Below, piece by piece: positions 23,090 to 31,750 of a DNA stretch of 40,661 nucleotides. Source of the stretch: Oceanospirillaceae bacterium. GTDB taxonomy: Bacteria; Pseudomonadota; Gammaproteobacteria; Pseudomonadales; Balneatricaceae. The notes below the pieces were generated by a model that had not been told where the DNA came from, searched no databases, and was given only the letters and a program-made list of their open reading frames with translations. Within the stretch, counting starts at the first letter, position 1. Each line of letters starts with the position of its first letter. The stretch is taken from NCBI GenBank assembly GCA_013215505.1, contig JABSQZ010000032.1, forward strand, positions 1 through 40,661, written 5' to 3'. Position numbers and translations under genes: made by a program.

Positions 23090-24580
23090 ATGGGGAGAAA
23101 TCCATTGGCAATACCGGTAAAGATCAGCCAGAGTGAACTAGCAGCGCTGTTTGGCGAATTTATTGATCCGCAGTATGTGATTGCGGACCGCGAAACGCAA
23201 AAGCCCTATGAGTGTGACGGGCTCTCTATGTACTGCGAAATGCCGTTGCTGGTCGTCTTACCCGAGACTCTATTGCAACTGCAGCGGGTGCTGAGAATTT
23301 GCCACAGTTACAGCATTCCGGTGGTGGCTCGCGGCGCAGGAACAGGTCTGTGCGCCGGTGCTATGCCCAATGCTGAAGGCGTAGTGCTATCACTGGCCAA
23401 GTTTGACCGGATTCTCGAGATTGACCCACTGGCACGTACCGCTAAAGTACAACCTGGGGTGACTAATCTGGCTATCAGTGAAGCGGCTGCTAAGTTTTCT
23501 TTGTATTATGGCCCGGATCCCTCGTCGCAAATCGCCTGCACTATTGGGGGGAATGTCGCAGAAAATTCAGGTGGTGTGCACTGCTTAAAATATGGTCTGA
23601 CGGTACATAATATTCTGCGTGTCACTATGCTGACGGTCGAAGGCGAACTGCTGACCTTAGGTTCGCAGGGGTTGGACAGCCCTGGACTCGATTTAATGGC
23701 GCTATTTACCGGCTCTGAAGGGCTGCTGGGGATAGTCACAGAAGTGTTAGTAAAGCTGTTACCTGTGCCGGAAAAAGCACAGCTAATAGTCGCAGGTTTT
23801 GACTCTGTGAGCGCGGCTGCTAATGCTGTCGGGGAAGTGATTTTACAGGGGATAATACCGGCGGGATTTGAAATGATGGACACCCATGCCATTGTTGCCG
23901 CAGAAGCTTTCGTCAAAGTAGGTTATCCAGTCGATGCCAAAGCACTGTTACTCTGTGAGCTTGACGGAACCGCCGATGAGGTGGAGCAGTCGGTGCAAAA
24001 AGTAGCTTCGGTATTTAAGCGCCTGGGGGCAACTTCTATACGTATTTCCGAAAATGAGCAGGAGCGGGCGCAGCTGTGGCGCGGCCGAAAATCGGCTTTC
24101 CCGGCGGTGGGGCGGATCTCTCCCGATTACTATTGTATGGACGGCACTATCCCCAGGGGACAGTTGGCCAATGTACTGACAAAAATGCAGCAGCGGGCAG
24201 ATCAGTTACAGCTGCGAGTAGCCAACGTTTTTCACGCTGGAGATGGTAATTTGCACCCGCTGATATTGTTTGATGATTCAGTGCCGGGAGAGTTTGCCAA
24301 AGCCGAGCAATTGGGTGCCTGGATATTGGAGTACTGTGTGGCAGTGGGCGGTAGTATCACTGGAGAGCACGGGGTTGGGGTCGAAAAAATACGGCAGATG
24401 CCGATTCAATTCAGTGATTTAGAAATCCAACAGTTTCATCGGGTTAAGAGTGCATTTGACCCTCTGGGGACGCTCAACCCCGGCAAGGGTATCCCGCTGC
24501 TAAAAAACTGCCAGGAATACCGTGCGCTGCGTCAGATTCAACCGCCAAAACAGCAAACTGTTGCAGGGGAAAAGCCGTGA
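23090..24580 (+). CDS. glcD: Glycolate oxidase subunit GlcD (FAD-linked)
   Basis: The main flavin subunit of glycolate oxidase, which converts glycolate to glyoxylate and feeds electrons to the respiratory chain. At 496 residues it has the usual length (about 499 in E. coli). The PCMH-type FAD domain is clear: VVLPETLLQLQRVLRICH, VVARGAGTGLCAGAMP, GPDPSSQIACTIGGNVAENS and GGVHCLKYGLT. The C-terminal FAD-oxidase domain carries NVFHAGDGNLHPLILFD and GGSITGEHGVGVEK. D-lactate dehydrogenases share this fold, but the GlcE and GlcF neighbours settle the assignment. Its stop overlaps the GTG start of glcE (GTGA). Confidence 0.95.
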   Translation: MGRNPLAIPVKISQSELAALFGEFIDPQYVIADRETQKPYECDGLSMYCEMPLLVVLPETLLQLQRVLRICHSYSIPVVARGAGTGLCAGAMPNAEGVVLSLAKFDRILEIDPLARTAKVQPGVTNLAISEAAAKFSLYYGPDPSSQIACTIGGNVAENSGGVHCLKYGLTVHNILRVTMLTVEGELLTLGSQGLDSPGLDLMALFTGSEGLLGIVTEVLVKLLPVPEKAQLIVAGFDSVSAAANAVGEVILQGIIPAGFEMMDTHAIVAAEAFVKVGYPVDAKALLLCELDGTADEVEQSVQKVASVFKRLGATSIRISENEQERAQLWRGRKSAFPAVGRISPDYYCMDGTIPRGQLANVLTKMQQRADQLQLRVANVFHAGDGNLHPLILFDDSVPGEFAKAEQLGAWILEYCVAVGGSITGEHGVGVEKIRQMPIQFSDLEIQQFHRVKSAFDPLGTLNPGKGIPLLKNCQEYRALRQIQPPKQQTVAGEKP

Positions 24581-25668
24581 GTGATATCAGTGGCGAGCTA
24601 ATTGATAGAGTAAAATTTGCACAGCAGCATGCCCAGCCATTAAAAATAATTGGCGCTAATACCAAAGCATTTCTAGGCCGCGATGTGTCGGGGCAGCCAG
24701 TGAATGTTGCCGCGCACAGCGGCATTCTCGAGTATCAACCTGTAGAGCTGGTATTAACCGCACGCGCAGGTACTTCGCTACTTGAAATTCAGCAAACTCT
24801 GGCAGAACAGCAACAGATGTTATCTTTTGAGCCGCCGCTATTTAGCGCATCATCATCGGGGAGCAGTGGCGGGGCAACACTGGGTGGAACACTGGCGGCA
24901 AACCTATCCGGTCCCTGCAGGCCCTGGTCGGGCTCTATTCGCGACATGGTTCTTGGGGTGCAGCTGATCAACGGCAGAGGTGAATTACTGAACTTTGGCG
25001 GTAAAGTGATGAAGAATGTTGCCGGTTACGATTTGGCCCGCACTCAGGCAGGAGCTTTGGGAGGGCTGGGATTAATGACCGAGATCAGCTTAAAAGTACT
25101 GCCGATGCCACAACTACGCCTTAGCTTAAGCCTGGCGATAGACGAGGCGGCGGGCATTGTATTGATGAACCAACTCAGTGCCACCGCCAAACCTATTGAC
25201 GCCGCCTGCTGGCTGGATCAACGCTTGCATGTACGGTTATCCGGGTCAAGTGCCAGTGTTGAACAAAGCGCCAGAGCCTGGCAGTTGGATTACGGTTTTG
25301 CAGTTGATACAGCAGGGCAACAATTTTGGCGGGATCTCACCGAGTACCAATTACCACAAATGGATAGCCGGCAACCCTTGTGGCGTTTCTCTATCAATCC
25401 CACTAGTGCGCCTTTAGAAGTACGGGGAGACTGTGTTATTGATTGGGCCGGAGCCCAGCGCTGGGTCAGCGGTGAGCAAGAGATTGAGCAGTTGCAACAA
25501 CAGGCTGAAAAAGCTGGCGGCAGTGTTGCCTTATGGCGCGGCGGCGACCGATCTGCAGAGGTTAACCAGCCGCTGCCCCAGGCGATGCAACAACTGCAGC
25601 AGCGCCTGAAACACTCCCTTGATCCTGATAATATATTAAACCCCGGTCGCTTATACTCATGGCTCTGA
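24577..25668 (+). CDS. glcE: Glycolate oxidase subunit GlcE (FAD-binding)
   Basis: The second flavoprotein subunit of the GlcDEF complex, 363 residues. It has an FAD-binding domain resembling a shortened GlcD: EYQPVELVLTARAGTSLLEI, SSGSSGGATLGGTLAANLSG, SIRDMVLGVQLINGRGEL and KVMKNVAGYDLARTQAGALG. The C-terminus ends with the family's LDPDNILNPGRLYSWL. The GTG start overlaps the glcD stop by 4 nt, indicating translational coupling and equal expression. GlcE alone is not catalytic in E. coli but is required for the complex. It ends 12 bp before glcF. Confidence 0.95.
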   Translation: MSDISGELIDRVKFAQQHAQPLKIIGANTKAFLGRDVSGQPVNVAAHSGILEYQPVELVLTARAGTSLLEIQQTLAEQQQMLSFEPPLFSASSSGSSGGATLGGTLAANLSGPCRPWSGSIRDMVLGVQLINGRGELLNFGGKVMKNVAGYDLARTQAGALGGLGLMTEISLKVLPMPQLRLSLSLAIDEAAGIVLMNQLSATAKPIDAACWLDQRLHVRLSGSSASVEQSARAWQLDYGFAVDTAGQQFWRDLTEYQLPQMDSRQPLWRFSINPTSAPLEVRGDCVIDWAGAQRWVSGEQEIEQLQQQAEKAGGSVALWRGGDRSAEVNQPLPQAMQQLQQRLKHSLDPDNILNPGRLYSWL

Positions 25669-25680
25669 GGAGGGCGAATT

Positions 25681-26943
25681 ATGCACACTAAGATTCATCA
25701 AGTATTCGCCAAGAGCTCAGAGCTCAGTGAGGCGCAAGAAATCATTGGCAACTGTGTACACTGTGGTTTCTGCACTGCTACTTGCCCCACGTACCAAGAG
25801 TTGAAAGATGAGCGGGATGGGCCAAGGGGCCGAATTTATCTGATCAAACAGTTTTTAGAAACCGGCACCATCACTGAAAAATCACGTACTCATCTGGACC
25901 GTTGTCTGAGCTGTCGCAGTTGTGAAACCACTTGCCCCTCAGGGGTTAAGTACGGCCGCTTACTGGATATCGGTAGATCGCTGAGTGAGCAAGTACTGCC
26001 TCGGTCAACATTAGACAGAACGATTCGCTGGAGTCTGGCCCGAGTGTTACCTAACGCCAAATTGTTTGGCGCCCTATTGTCGTTGGGTCGATTGGTTAAA
26101 CCTATACTGCCAGCAGTGATCAAAAATAAAATCCCTGATAAGCGCAGTGCCTCTCCCTGGCCGAGTAACTCCCACTCCAGGGTGATGCTGACTTTGGCCG
26201 GCTGCGCACAACCAGCTACTTCCCCCAATACCAATGCGGCCAGCGCCAGAGTGTTAGATAAGTTGGGTATTAGCTTAGTGGAAGCTCCAAGAGCAGGTTG
26301 TTGTGGAGCGGTTAGTTATCATTTGTCGGAACATCAGCAGGCCCTGGTGGCTATGCGCTCTAATATCGATGCCTGGTGGCCAGCGATACAAGCGGGTGCC
26401 GAGGCGATAGTAATAACAGCCTCTGGTTGTGGTGCTATGGTACAAGATTACGGCCATTTACTGGCAGAGGATCCAGATTACCGGGATAAAGCGCAAAGGA
26501 TCAGTGAGCTGTGCAAAGATTTATCGCATATTTTAGTGGCTGAAGATTTGTCTCGTTTAAATAGTGGGCATGGTAGTGTCGCACAAGCCATTGAAAGTAC
26601 CGCTAAAATTGCTTTCCACTGTCCTTGTAGTTTACAGCACGCGCTGGGTCAAGCAGGAGTAGTAGAGCAAATATTGATTAAAATGGGGGTTAATTTAGCA
26701 ACGACAACCGAGCAGCATCTCTGTTGCGGCTCAGCAGGTACTTATTCTCTACTGCAGCCGAAGATCAGCAAAAAACTGTTGGCTAAGAAAATAGCTGCCC
26801 TGAACTTAGATAAACCTGAGCGCATCGTCACTGCAAATGTGGGCTGCCAGTTACATCTGCAAACCGGCACTAGTGTCGCTGTCGATCACTGGATTGAACT
26901 GGTCGATGAAATAGCGACCGCCAATAACGTGCAAGGGCAGTAA
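25681..26943 (+). CDS. glcF: Glycolate oxidase iron-sulfur subunit GlcF
   Basis: The 420-residue electron-transfer subunit that passes electrons from the flavin subunits towards quinone at the membrane. Two [4Fe-4S] ferredoxin motifs are visible near the N-terminus: CVHCGFCTATCPTYQ and CLSCRSCETTCPSGV. Two cysteine-rich CCG-type domains follow, with GCCGAVSYH, FHCPCSLQHALGQ and LCCGSAGTYSLLQP, where heterodisulfide-reductase-like clusters bind. The ribosome binding site is strong (GAGGAGGG). Its last ~20 codons and the following 57 bp are duplicated directly downstream (26995-27108), but the gene itself is intact. No malate synthase (glcB) or permease (glcA) gene follows, unlike E. coli. Confidence 0.95.
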   Translation: MHTKIHQVFAKSSELSEAQEIIGNCVHCGFCTATCPTYQELKDERDGPRGRIYLIKQFLETGTITEKSRTHLDRCLSCRSCETTCPSGVKYGRLLDIGRSLSEQVLPRSTLDRTIRWSLARVLPNAKLFGALLSLGRLVKPILPAVIKNKIPDKRSASPWPSNSHSRVMLTLAGCAQPATSPNTNAASARVLDKLGISLVEAPRAGCCGAVSYHLSEHQQALVAMRSNIDAWWPAIQAGAEAIVITASGCGAMVQDYGHLLAEDPDYRDKAQRISELCKDLSHILVAEDLSRLNSGHGSVAQAIESTAKIAFHCPCSLQHALGQAGVVEQILIKMGVNLATTTEQHLCCGSAGTYSLLQPKISKKLLAKKIAALNLDKPERIVTANVGCQLHLQTGTSVAVDHWIELVDEIATANNVQGQ

Positions 26944-27108
26944 CCATTGGCCGTCATTTAGCGCTTACATTTACAAAGCGCTACCAATATTTGCGTCGAC
27001 TACTGGATTCAACTGGTGGATGAAATAGCGACCGCTAATAACGTGCAAGGGCAGTAGCCATTGGCCGTCACTTAGCCCTTGCATTTACAATGCGCTACCA
27101 ACATTTGC
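26881..27108. repeat. 114-bp tandem duplication of the glcF 3' end
   Basis: Units 26881-26994 and 26995-27108 differ at about 11 of 114 positions. Each unit, and the sequence after the second, begins GTCGA, which suggests slippage between short homologies. The second unit still encodes a 20-residue copy of the GlcF C-terminus (ending DEIATANNVQGQ) and a stop (TAG instead of TAA) but has no start. In unit 1 the downstream part forms an AGCGCTT/AAGCGCT hairpin (26959-26982); substitutions in unit 2 break it. The remaining 27109-27423 shows no gene or clear terminator. Confidence 0.9.
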
Positions 27109-27423
27109 GTCGAATTAATCGATGCAACTCCCTCCCTCGCACGCTTACAGATAGAAGTATCCGATAGTACCTCTACCATATTTATAAATCGTATCTGTCG
27201 CTACTAAGCGTCGGTTTGTAGTTGGATGATGCTGCTATGTTATTGAATACTCGCTTAATATTTACAGTATACTGGGTGGGGTATTTGACACTCGCAAGCT
27301 GCACTAATAGAGTATGTCAGGACTCGTCGAGTACAAAGTGTAGATTATAGGTCATTAGTAGAGGGACAAATCATTGCAAAATAGTCAGAGCAGTCAGAAA
27401 GTATTACAAAACCGGACCTGTGT

Positions 27424-28827
27424 ATGAGCAGTAAAGCAGCTGTATATGATGACCTGCAACAGTTTACAACCAAGAACAAAAAAAAATCCGGTTTTGATAC
27501 TGTCGTAAAGAATTCAACGTATTATCTGTCAGTTTTGTTTGGCCTGACCGCCGTTGTTATTTATTTTTACCTGAACGCCCTGGCCAATACCCAGGTACGT
27601 GATACAGCGATAAAAAATGCCCAAGTATACCTGCATGCTCTGGCGGAGTTTCGCTCACTGTATACTTCTGAAGTGGTGGTAAAAGTTAAAAACCACGGCA
27701 CAAGCCACGGCATTGAGATTACCCACGACTATAAAGATAAAGAAAATGCCATCCCGCTGCCAGCAACTTTGAGCATGATGTTGGGCAGCCGTTTAGGGGG
27801 TTCAGAAAGTGGTGTAAGTAGCCGTTTATACAGTCCTTATCCTTTCCCCTGGAGGGTTTCGGATCAAGGACTTAATGATGATTTTTCACGCCAGGCATGG
27901 CTGGCTTTGCAGGCAGACTCTAGTCGTTCATATTATAGTTTTGAAGTGTATAAAGGTAAGATGTCCCTGCGCTATGCCCGTGCCGATATCATGCAGGCAA
28001 GCTGTGTTGGCTGTCATAATTCACATACAGATACCCCCAAAAATGATTGGAAAATCGGTGACGTGCGGGGTGTATTAGAAATAATAACGCCAATCGACTC
28101 CGATATTGGTTCAGTAAACTCTATGATACAACATACTTTGCTGCTGTTAATTTTGATCTTGTTCCTGGCTTTAATGGGTATCAGGTCAGTGATGAAAAAA
28201 TTAAATGTACGCAGTATTGAGGCCAGACAGTTGGCGGTGCAAGCGGCTCAGATTAATCGAAAACTAGAGTTGGAAGTCAGCTATCGTAAAGATGCGCAAC
28301 AAAAATTGTTAGAGATGAGCTTGACTGACGGCTTAACCGGAGTAGCCAACAGACGTAAGTTTGATCAAGAGTTGCTGGCTGAGTGGCGCAGAGCGAAGCG
28401 CGATGGAACAGATCTGAGCCTGATAATGCTAGATGTAGATGAGTTTAAGGCCTACAACGATAATTATGGACACCAATCAGGTGATGAAATACTGAGTGCT
28501 TTAGCGGTGGCTATTAGTGACAAAGTACAGCGAATAACCGATCATTTTTGCCGCTACGGTGGTGAAGAATTTGTGCTTCTACTTGCCAACACCTCCTCTA
28601 AGGAAGCGCAACAATTGGCCGAAAAAGTGCGTCTTTGCGTTGAACAGCTAGCGCTGCAACACCGCTACTCTGAAACTAGCAAAGTCGTCACTATCAGCTT
28701 GGGACTGGCGACGTTGAAACCCGCTGCAGGCAGCTGTGCAGAGGAATTAATCAAAGCTGCTGATGTGGCTTTATATGCGGCCAAAGATGCCGGCCGCAAT
28801 AGACTGGAAGTCCATCAGGGTGATTGA
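27424..28827 (+). CDS. Diguanylate cyclase with heme-binding DUF3365-like sensor
   Basis: A 467-residue inner-membrane protein. A first span (about 30-52) leads to a periplasmic domain of about 180 residues that resembles the Tll0287-like/DUF3365 sensor. It ends in a c-type heme motif, Cys194-Val-Gly-Cys-His198, followed by the domain's usual W-K-I-G-D-V-R-G-V-L-E-I segment. A second span (about 236-258) and short coiled coil join it to the GGDEF domain (about 295-460). The active site GGEEF is at 379-383 and an RxxD inhibitory site (RITD) at 370-373, so it should make and be inhibited by cyclic-di-GMP. A covalent periplasmic heme points to sensing of redox state, oxygen or nitric oxide. The start has only a weak ribosome binding site. 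Confidence 0.9.
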   Translation: MSSKAAVYDDLQQFTTKNKKKSGFDTVVKNSTYYLSVLFGLTAVVIYFYLNALANTQVRDTAIKNAQVYLHALAEFRSLYTSEVVVKVKNHGTSHGIEITHDYKDKENAIPLPATLSMMLGSRLGGSESGVSSRLYSPYPFPWRVSDQGLNDDFSRQAWLALQADSSRSYYSFEVYKGKMSLRYARADIMQASCVGCHNSHTDTPKNDWKIGDVRGVLEIITPIDSDIGSVNSMIQHTLLLLILILFLALMGIRSVMKKLNVRSIEARQLAVQAAQINRKLELEVSYRKDAQQKLLEMSLTDGLTGVANRRKFDQELLAEWRRAKRDGTDLSLIMLDVDEFKAYNDNYGHQSGDEILSALAVAISDKVQRITDHFCRYGGEEFVLLLANTSSKEAQQLAEKVRLCVEQLALQHRYSETSKVVTISLGLATLKPAAGSCAEELIKAADVALYAAKDAGRNRLEVHQGD

Positions 28828-28838
28828 TGTTTTAATTG

Positions 28839-30002
28839 TCAGCTCAAACCGGACATCCAAAAGTCGGCCATGGCTTTTGCACTGAGGCTAAAGTCAGTCT
28901 GTTGTGATTGTCGGTCGCGCAGTTTGCAGGCTTCACTGTCCGGGTTAAATATGCTCTTGGCGATTTGCCGGCCCGAGTAAATGATATTGTCAGTTTTTTC
29001 CTTTCTAAATTGGGTGAATTGTCTAAAACTTTCGCTAGTCAGGCCTTGCAGACCGACGCAATGGGCAAGCCACCAGGCATCTTCTAGCGCCTGACAGGCG
29101 CCTTGCCCCGATGTCGGCAAGGCTGCGTGGGCGGCATCTCCAAGCATCAAAATTTTTCCTTTTGACCAAGTGTCACTGGGGTGATGATCATGAATATAGA
29201 GTTTTTTTATTGAACTTAGGTTGGCATTTTCTAATAGCAGTTGCACTGGTTGTGGCCAGTTGGCAAAGCGTTGTTGCAGTTGCTCTAGCAGTTGCTCTGG
29301 GTTGATATTTCTATCCTGGATGTGTTTTTCACTGCTCCAGCCAGCCGCCCAGTAGGCACTATTAGCACCCACAGGTACTATACCAAAGCGTTCACCTGTG
29401 CCCCAGTAGTCCAATACATCTAGTGGTGAATCGCTGTCAGAAGCAAACTTGGCAGTGCCGATAACGTTGACAAAGCCCTGATATACCGGGTTGTTCTCTG
29501 GGAGTAAGTATTTTCTAACCACCGAGTTCATCCGCCCGTCAGCGCCGATAATTGCATCGCTGCAAATACTTTTTCTGTGCTTGAAATGGACTTTAAACTG
29601 TTCGGCACAAAGTTCAATTCGCTCTACCGGATGTCGATAAAAAATGTCTACTCCCAGTGACAGGGCTTCTGCTAATAATATCTCCAACAGGTCTGCTCTG
29701 AGTATGCTGCGACTGGTGAAACCGCTGTGCTGGTTAATCCGTTCAATAGAAAGGCAGCCTAGTGACTGATTTTCACTGTTGAAGCGGCGCATGTTTTGCA
29801 GTGCAGCAGACCTGGCGATGACTTTTTCTAAAAGGCCGAATTTTTTCAATACCCAGATTGCATTGGGCCAGAGCACAATACCCGCGCCTATATGAGTTAG
29901 GGCGGCGCTGCGCTCAAAGATCTGCACTGAGACTCCATGCTTTGCCAAGCTGATGGCAGTAGCCAGCCCGGCTATGCCGGCACCAATAATAGTTATCGAC
30001 AT
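28839..30002 (-). CDS. FAD-dependent monooxygenase (aromatic hydroxylase type)
   Basis: A 387-residue class A flavoprotein monooxygenase. It shows the N-terminal dinucleotide fold (SITIIGAGIAGLATAISLAKHG), the DG motif region (AIIGADGRMNSVVR) and the second FAD motif (LMLGDAAHAALPTSGQGACQALEDA). The layout matches salicylate- or 3-hydroxybenzoate-hydroxylase-like enzymes that use NAD(P)H and O2 on aromatic rings; the exact substrate cannot be read from sequence. ATG 30002 is chosen since AGGAG stands 8 nt upstream. A MarR regulator lies just upstream on the same strand, and a 23-bp operator-like site shared with the marR promoter sits in front of this gene, so induction by an aromatic compound is likely. 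Confidence 0.88.
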   Translation of the reverse strand: MSITIIGAGIAGLATAISLAKHGVSVQIFERSAALTHIGAGIVLWPNAIWVLKKFGLLEKVIARSAALQNMRRFNSENQSLGCLSIERINQHSGFTSRSILRADLLEILLAEALSLGVDIFYRHPVERIELCAEQFKVHFKHRKSICSDAIIGADGRMNSVVRKYLLPENNPVYQGFVNVIGTAKFASDSDSPLDVLDYWGTGERFGIVPVGANSAYWAAGWSSEKHIQDRNINPEQLLEQLQQRFANWPQPVQLLLENANLSSIKKLYIHDHHPSDTWSKGKILMLGDAAHAALPTSGQGACQALEDAWWLAHCVGLQGLTSESFRQFTQFRKEKTDNIIYSGRQIAKSIFNPDSEACKLRDRQSQQTDFSLSAKAMADFWMSGLS

Positions 30003-30081
30003 GTATAACACTCCTGTGGCCAGATAATTAATTGAATTAAGAGCATGCTGATTCCTCCCTTAAGTATTTCGCTATTTGAGA

Positions 30082-30104
30082 TCCATGACTTTATAATCCA
30101 TGGA
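30082..30104. promoter_or_regulatory. MarR-type operator A, upstream of the monooxygenase
   Basis: A 23-bp pseudo-palindrome, TCCATG-N11-CATGGA on the minus strand, about 80 bp before the monooxygenase ATG. It matches the site at 30612-30634 at 22 of 23 positions (same sense when read on opposite strands). Its size fits a MarR dimer. Confidence 0.75.
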
Positions 30105-30150
30105 CTATAGTTTTCTAAACCTATAGTAGCGATTTTTATTTAAGCGCTTT

Positions 30151-30567
30151 TTAAAGCTTTGCTAGAGTGAGCAGCAGTTGTTGTAAATCGGCATGACTGA
30201 GATTATTGAAGCAAGTAAAGCCTTTGTCCATGGCGTTTTTCCCGAGATGCAAATTCTTAATTCCTGCTGCGCTAATCTGAATATGGACAATCCTCTGATC
30301 ACTGTCGTCTCTTTTTTTGATAATCCATTGCTTGTCCATTAATTTGTTCAAGAGTCTGGAGACGTTAGATGAAGGGTCTGTCATCTGCTGTTTGATTTGA
30401 TTGACTGTGGCGCAGTGCTCGGGTTGCTGATAGAGGATCCACAAAATCTTCAGTTGTGCCATGGTTAAATCCAGTGGATCTAACAACGTATTTATCTCAC
30501 TGCTGATCCTATTTGCGGTTTGCAGCAGACTGATAGCTGCGCTATCTAGTAGAGTTAACTTGGACAA
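30151..30567 (-). CDS. MarR-family regulator of the adjacent monooxygenase
   Basis: A 138-residue winged-helix regulator with the MarR pattern: LDLTMAQLKILWILYQQPEH, the recognition region DPSSNVSRLLNKLMDKQWI, and the beta-wing KKRDDSDQRIVHIQISAAG. MarR proteins usually repress and are released by phenolic ligands. Two nearly identical 23-bp sites, one in its own promoter (30612-30634) and one before the downstream monooxygenase gene (30082-30104), make a small self-contained regulon very likely. The start ATG at 30567 is conventional, with no strong ribosome binding site. Confidence 0.88.
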   Translation of the reverse strand: MSKLTLLDSAAISLLQTANRISSEINTLLDPLDLTMAQLKILWILYQQPEHCATVNQIKQQMTDPSSNVSRLLNKLMDKQWIIKKRDDSDQRIVHIQISAAGIKNLHLGKNAMDKGFTCFNNLSHADLQQLLLTLAKL

Positions 30568-30602
30568 TTAAAGTGCCTGATAGTTGGTGGATAGGGGAGT
30601 AA

Positions 30603-30634
30603 AATATAAGATCCATGGATTATAAAGTCAAGGA
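30603..30634 (-). promoter_or_regulatory. marR promoter with overlapping operator B
   Basis: On the minus strand TTGACT (30626-30631) and TATATT (30603-30608) are 17 bp apart, a good sigma-70 promoter. Operator B (30612-30634) covers the -35 box and most of the spacer, so a bound repressor would block polymerase. B differs from operator A at one base. Confidence 0.8.
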
Positions 30635-30684
30635 CTTTTTTTGTCTCTATGCAGAGATTTGTCAAAGTGCTGCTGGAAATGCTG

Positions 30685-30724
30685 ATAAAAAAGAGCCGGT
30701 TAATGCGGGAGCATAACCGGCTTA
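30685..30724 (-). terminator. Rho-independent terminator of the 2OG oxygenase gene
   Basis: On the minus strand AGCCGGTTA-TGC pairs with GCA-TAACCGGCT (one bulged A, 4-nt loop) and is followed by CTTTTTT. It lies about 145 bp past the stop of the gene ending at 30869. Confidence 0.85.
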
Positions 30725-30868
30725 AGACTCGAAAATGGTTAATAATTACTCAGCTACAATTTTCCTGAATGTATTCTAGTAGATAATCAGCGAATAGTGA
30801 GTTTTCATATAATGCCTATTACAGGCATTATAAATGCGCAGGCTAGCAGCTGAATAGAGGCTGCTAGC

Positions 30869-31522
30869 TCAACGCGTTGGATCGACTATTCCGCTTCGGT
30901 TGTTGTTGACTCGGAACCATCCAGCTATTGAGTACCTGTCCCGGTTGGCTGCCAGTACTTGGTGGGGGAATTGTTCGCTGAGGAAAATCAATAATGTGCC
31001 GTAATTGGGGGCCACTTTGGCTAATATTTGTTCTCCATCTTGCGCGTATAATAGTAATTCACCCGCGTCGGCTGCCTGCCAATCAGTGTTTAAATAAAGC
31101 ACAGTAGATAATACTCTATTACTGCGGCCTTTCAGTGCATCAATATGTTTTTGGTAAAAGTCGCCGCTTTGGTAAATAGAGAAATGACTTTCGTAATCAA
31201 ATAGCCCCATATATAAACGCTGATTCAAGCCCTGACGCAATTGATCCATTAGTGACAAAAAAATGGCTTCCGCTTCATTAGTGGCGTTTATCCAATGGAT
31301 TTTGTCAGAGCGTATCTGCTGGTTAACTTGATATTGTTGTGCCCGGCCTACTCCAGCACTGCGCCAATTTTCTGGAGCCAGAGATTGAACCCTTTGTTGC
31401 AGAGCTGACAATAGTGATTTTGGCAGGGCATTGGGCAACAGCAGATAGCCATCAGTGGATAAACGATCGGCAATCATGTCTAAATGGGCGCAACTGAGCT
31501 GCTCTACTAAGTCTGTATTCAA
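30869..31522 (-). CDS. 2-oxoglutarate/Fe(II)-dependent dioxygenase (prolyl-hydroxylase-like)
   Basis: A non-heme iron oxygenase with the double-stranded beta-helix fold. The HxD motif is in YQKHIDALKG, the distal histidine in QFPHQVLAAN, and the 2-oxoglutarate-binding arginine in RYSIAGWFR, so the iron and co-substrate ligands are all present. The N-terminal block STDGYLLLPNALPKSLLSAL is typical of a common proteobacterial family of unknown substrate. The frame stays open to 31648, but that N-terminus looks unlike the family. I favour TTG 31522 (217 residues, AGG 9 nt upstream); ATG 31477 is another option. It is divergent from a MarR regulator at 31751. Confidence 0.8.
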   Translation of the reverse strand: MNTDLVEQLSCAHLDMIADRLSTDGYLLLPNALPKSLLSALQQRVQSLAPENWRSAGVGRAQQYQVNQQIRSDKIHWINATNEAEAIFLSLMDQLRQGLNQRLYMGLFDYESHFSIYQSGDFYQKHIDALKGRSNRVLSTVLYLNTDWQAADAGELLLYAQDGEQILAKVAPNYGTLLIFLSEQFPHQVLAANRDRYSIAGWFRVNNNRSGIVDPTR

Positions 31523-31750
31523 TGTTAATAACCTGTTGTATGCCAGTGGAACTACAAAAGTGGACAGTTCAAATATTCCGCCCAGTTTAACAAAAACCAA
31601 GCACAGATATTTATTAAATATACCGGTCACAGCTATAATCCAATACAACTTAGATTTTATTAGTGTTAAAGTGCTGCCATGTGCTGATAAGTCTATATGT
31701 TTTAGTGAAAGTGTTTGTAATCAATTGTTTAGTGATACGGTGGAATTGGA

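Noticed and set aside
26995-27108. Separate small gene downstream of glcF
   Set aside because: It is the duplicated tail of glcF without any start codon or ribosome binding site.
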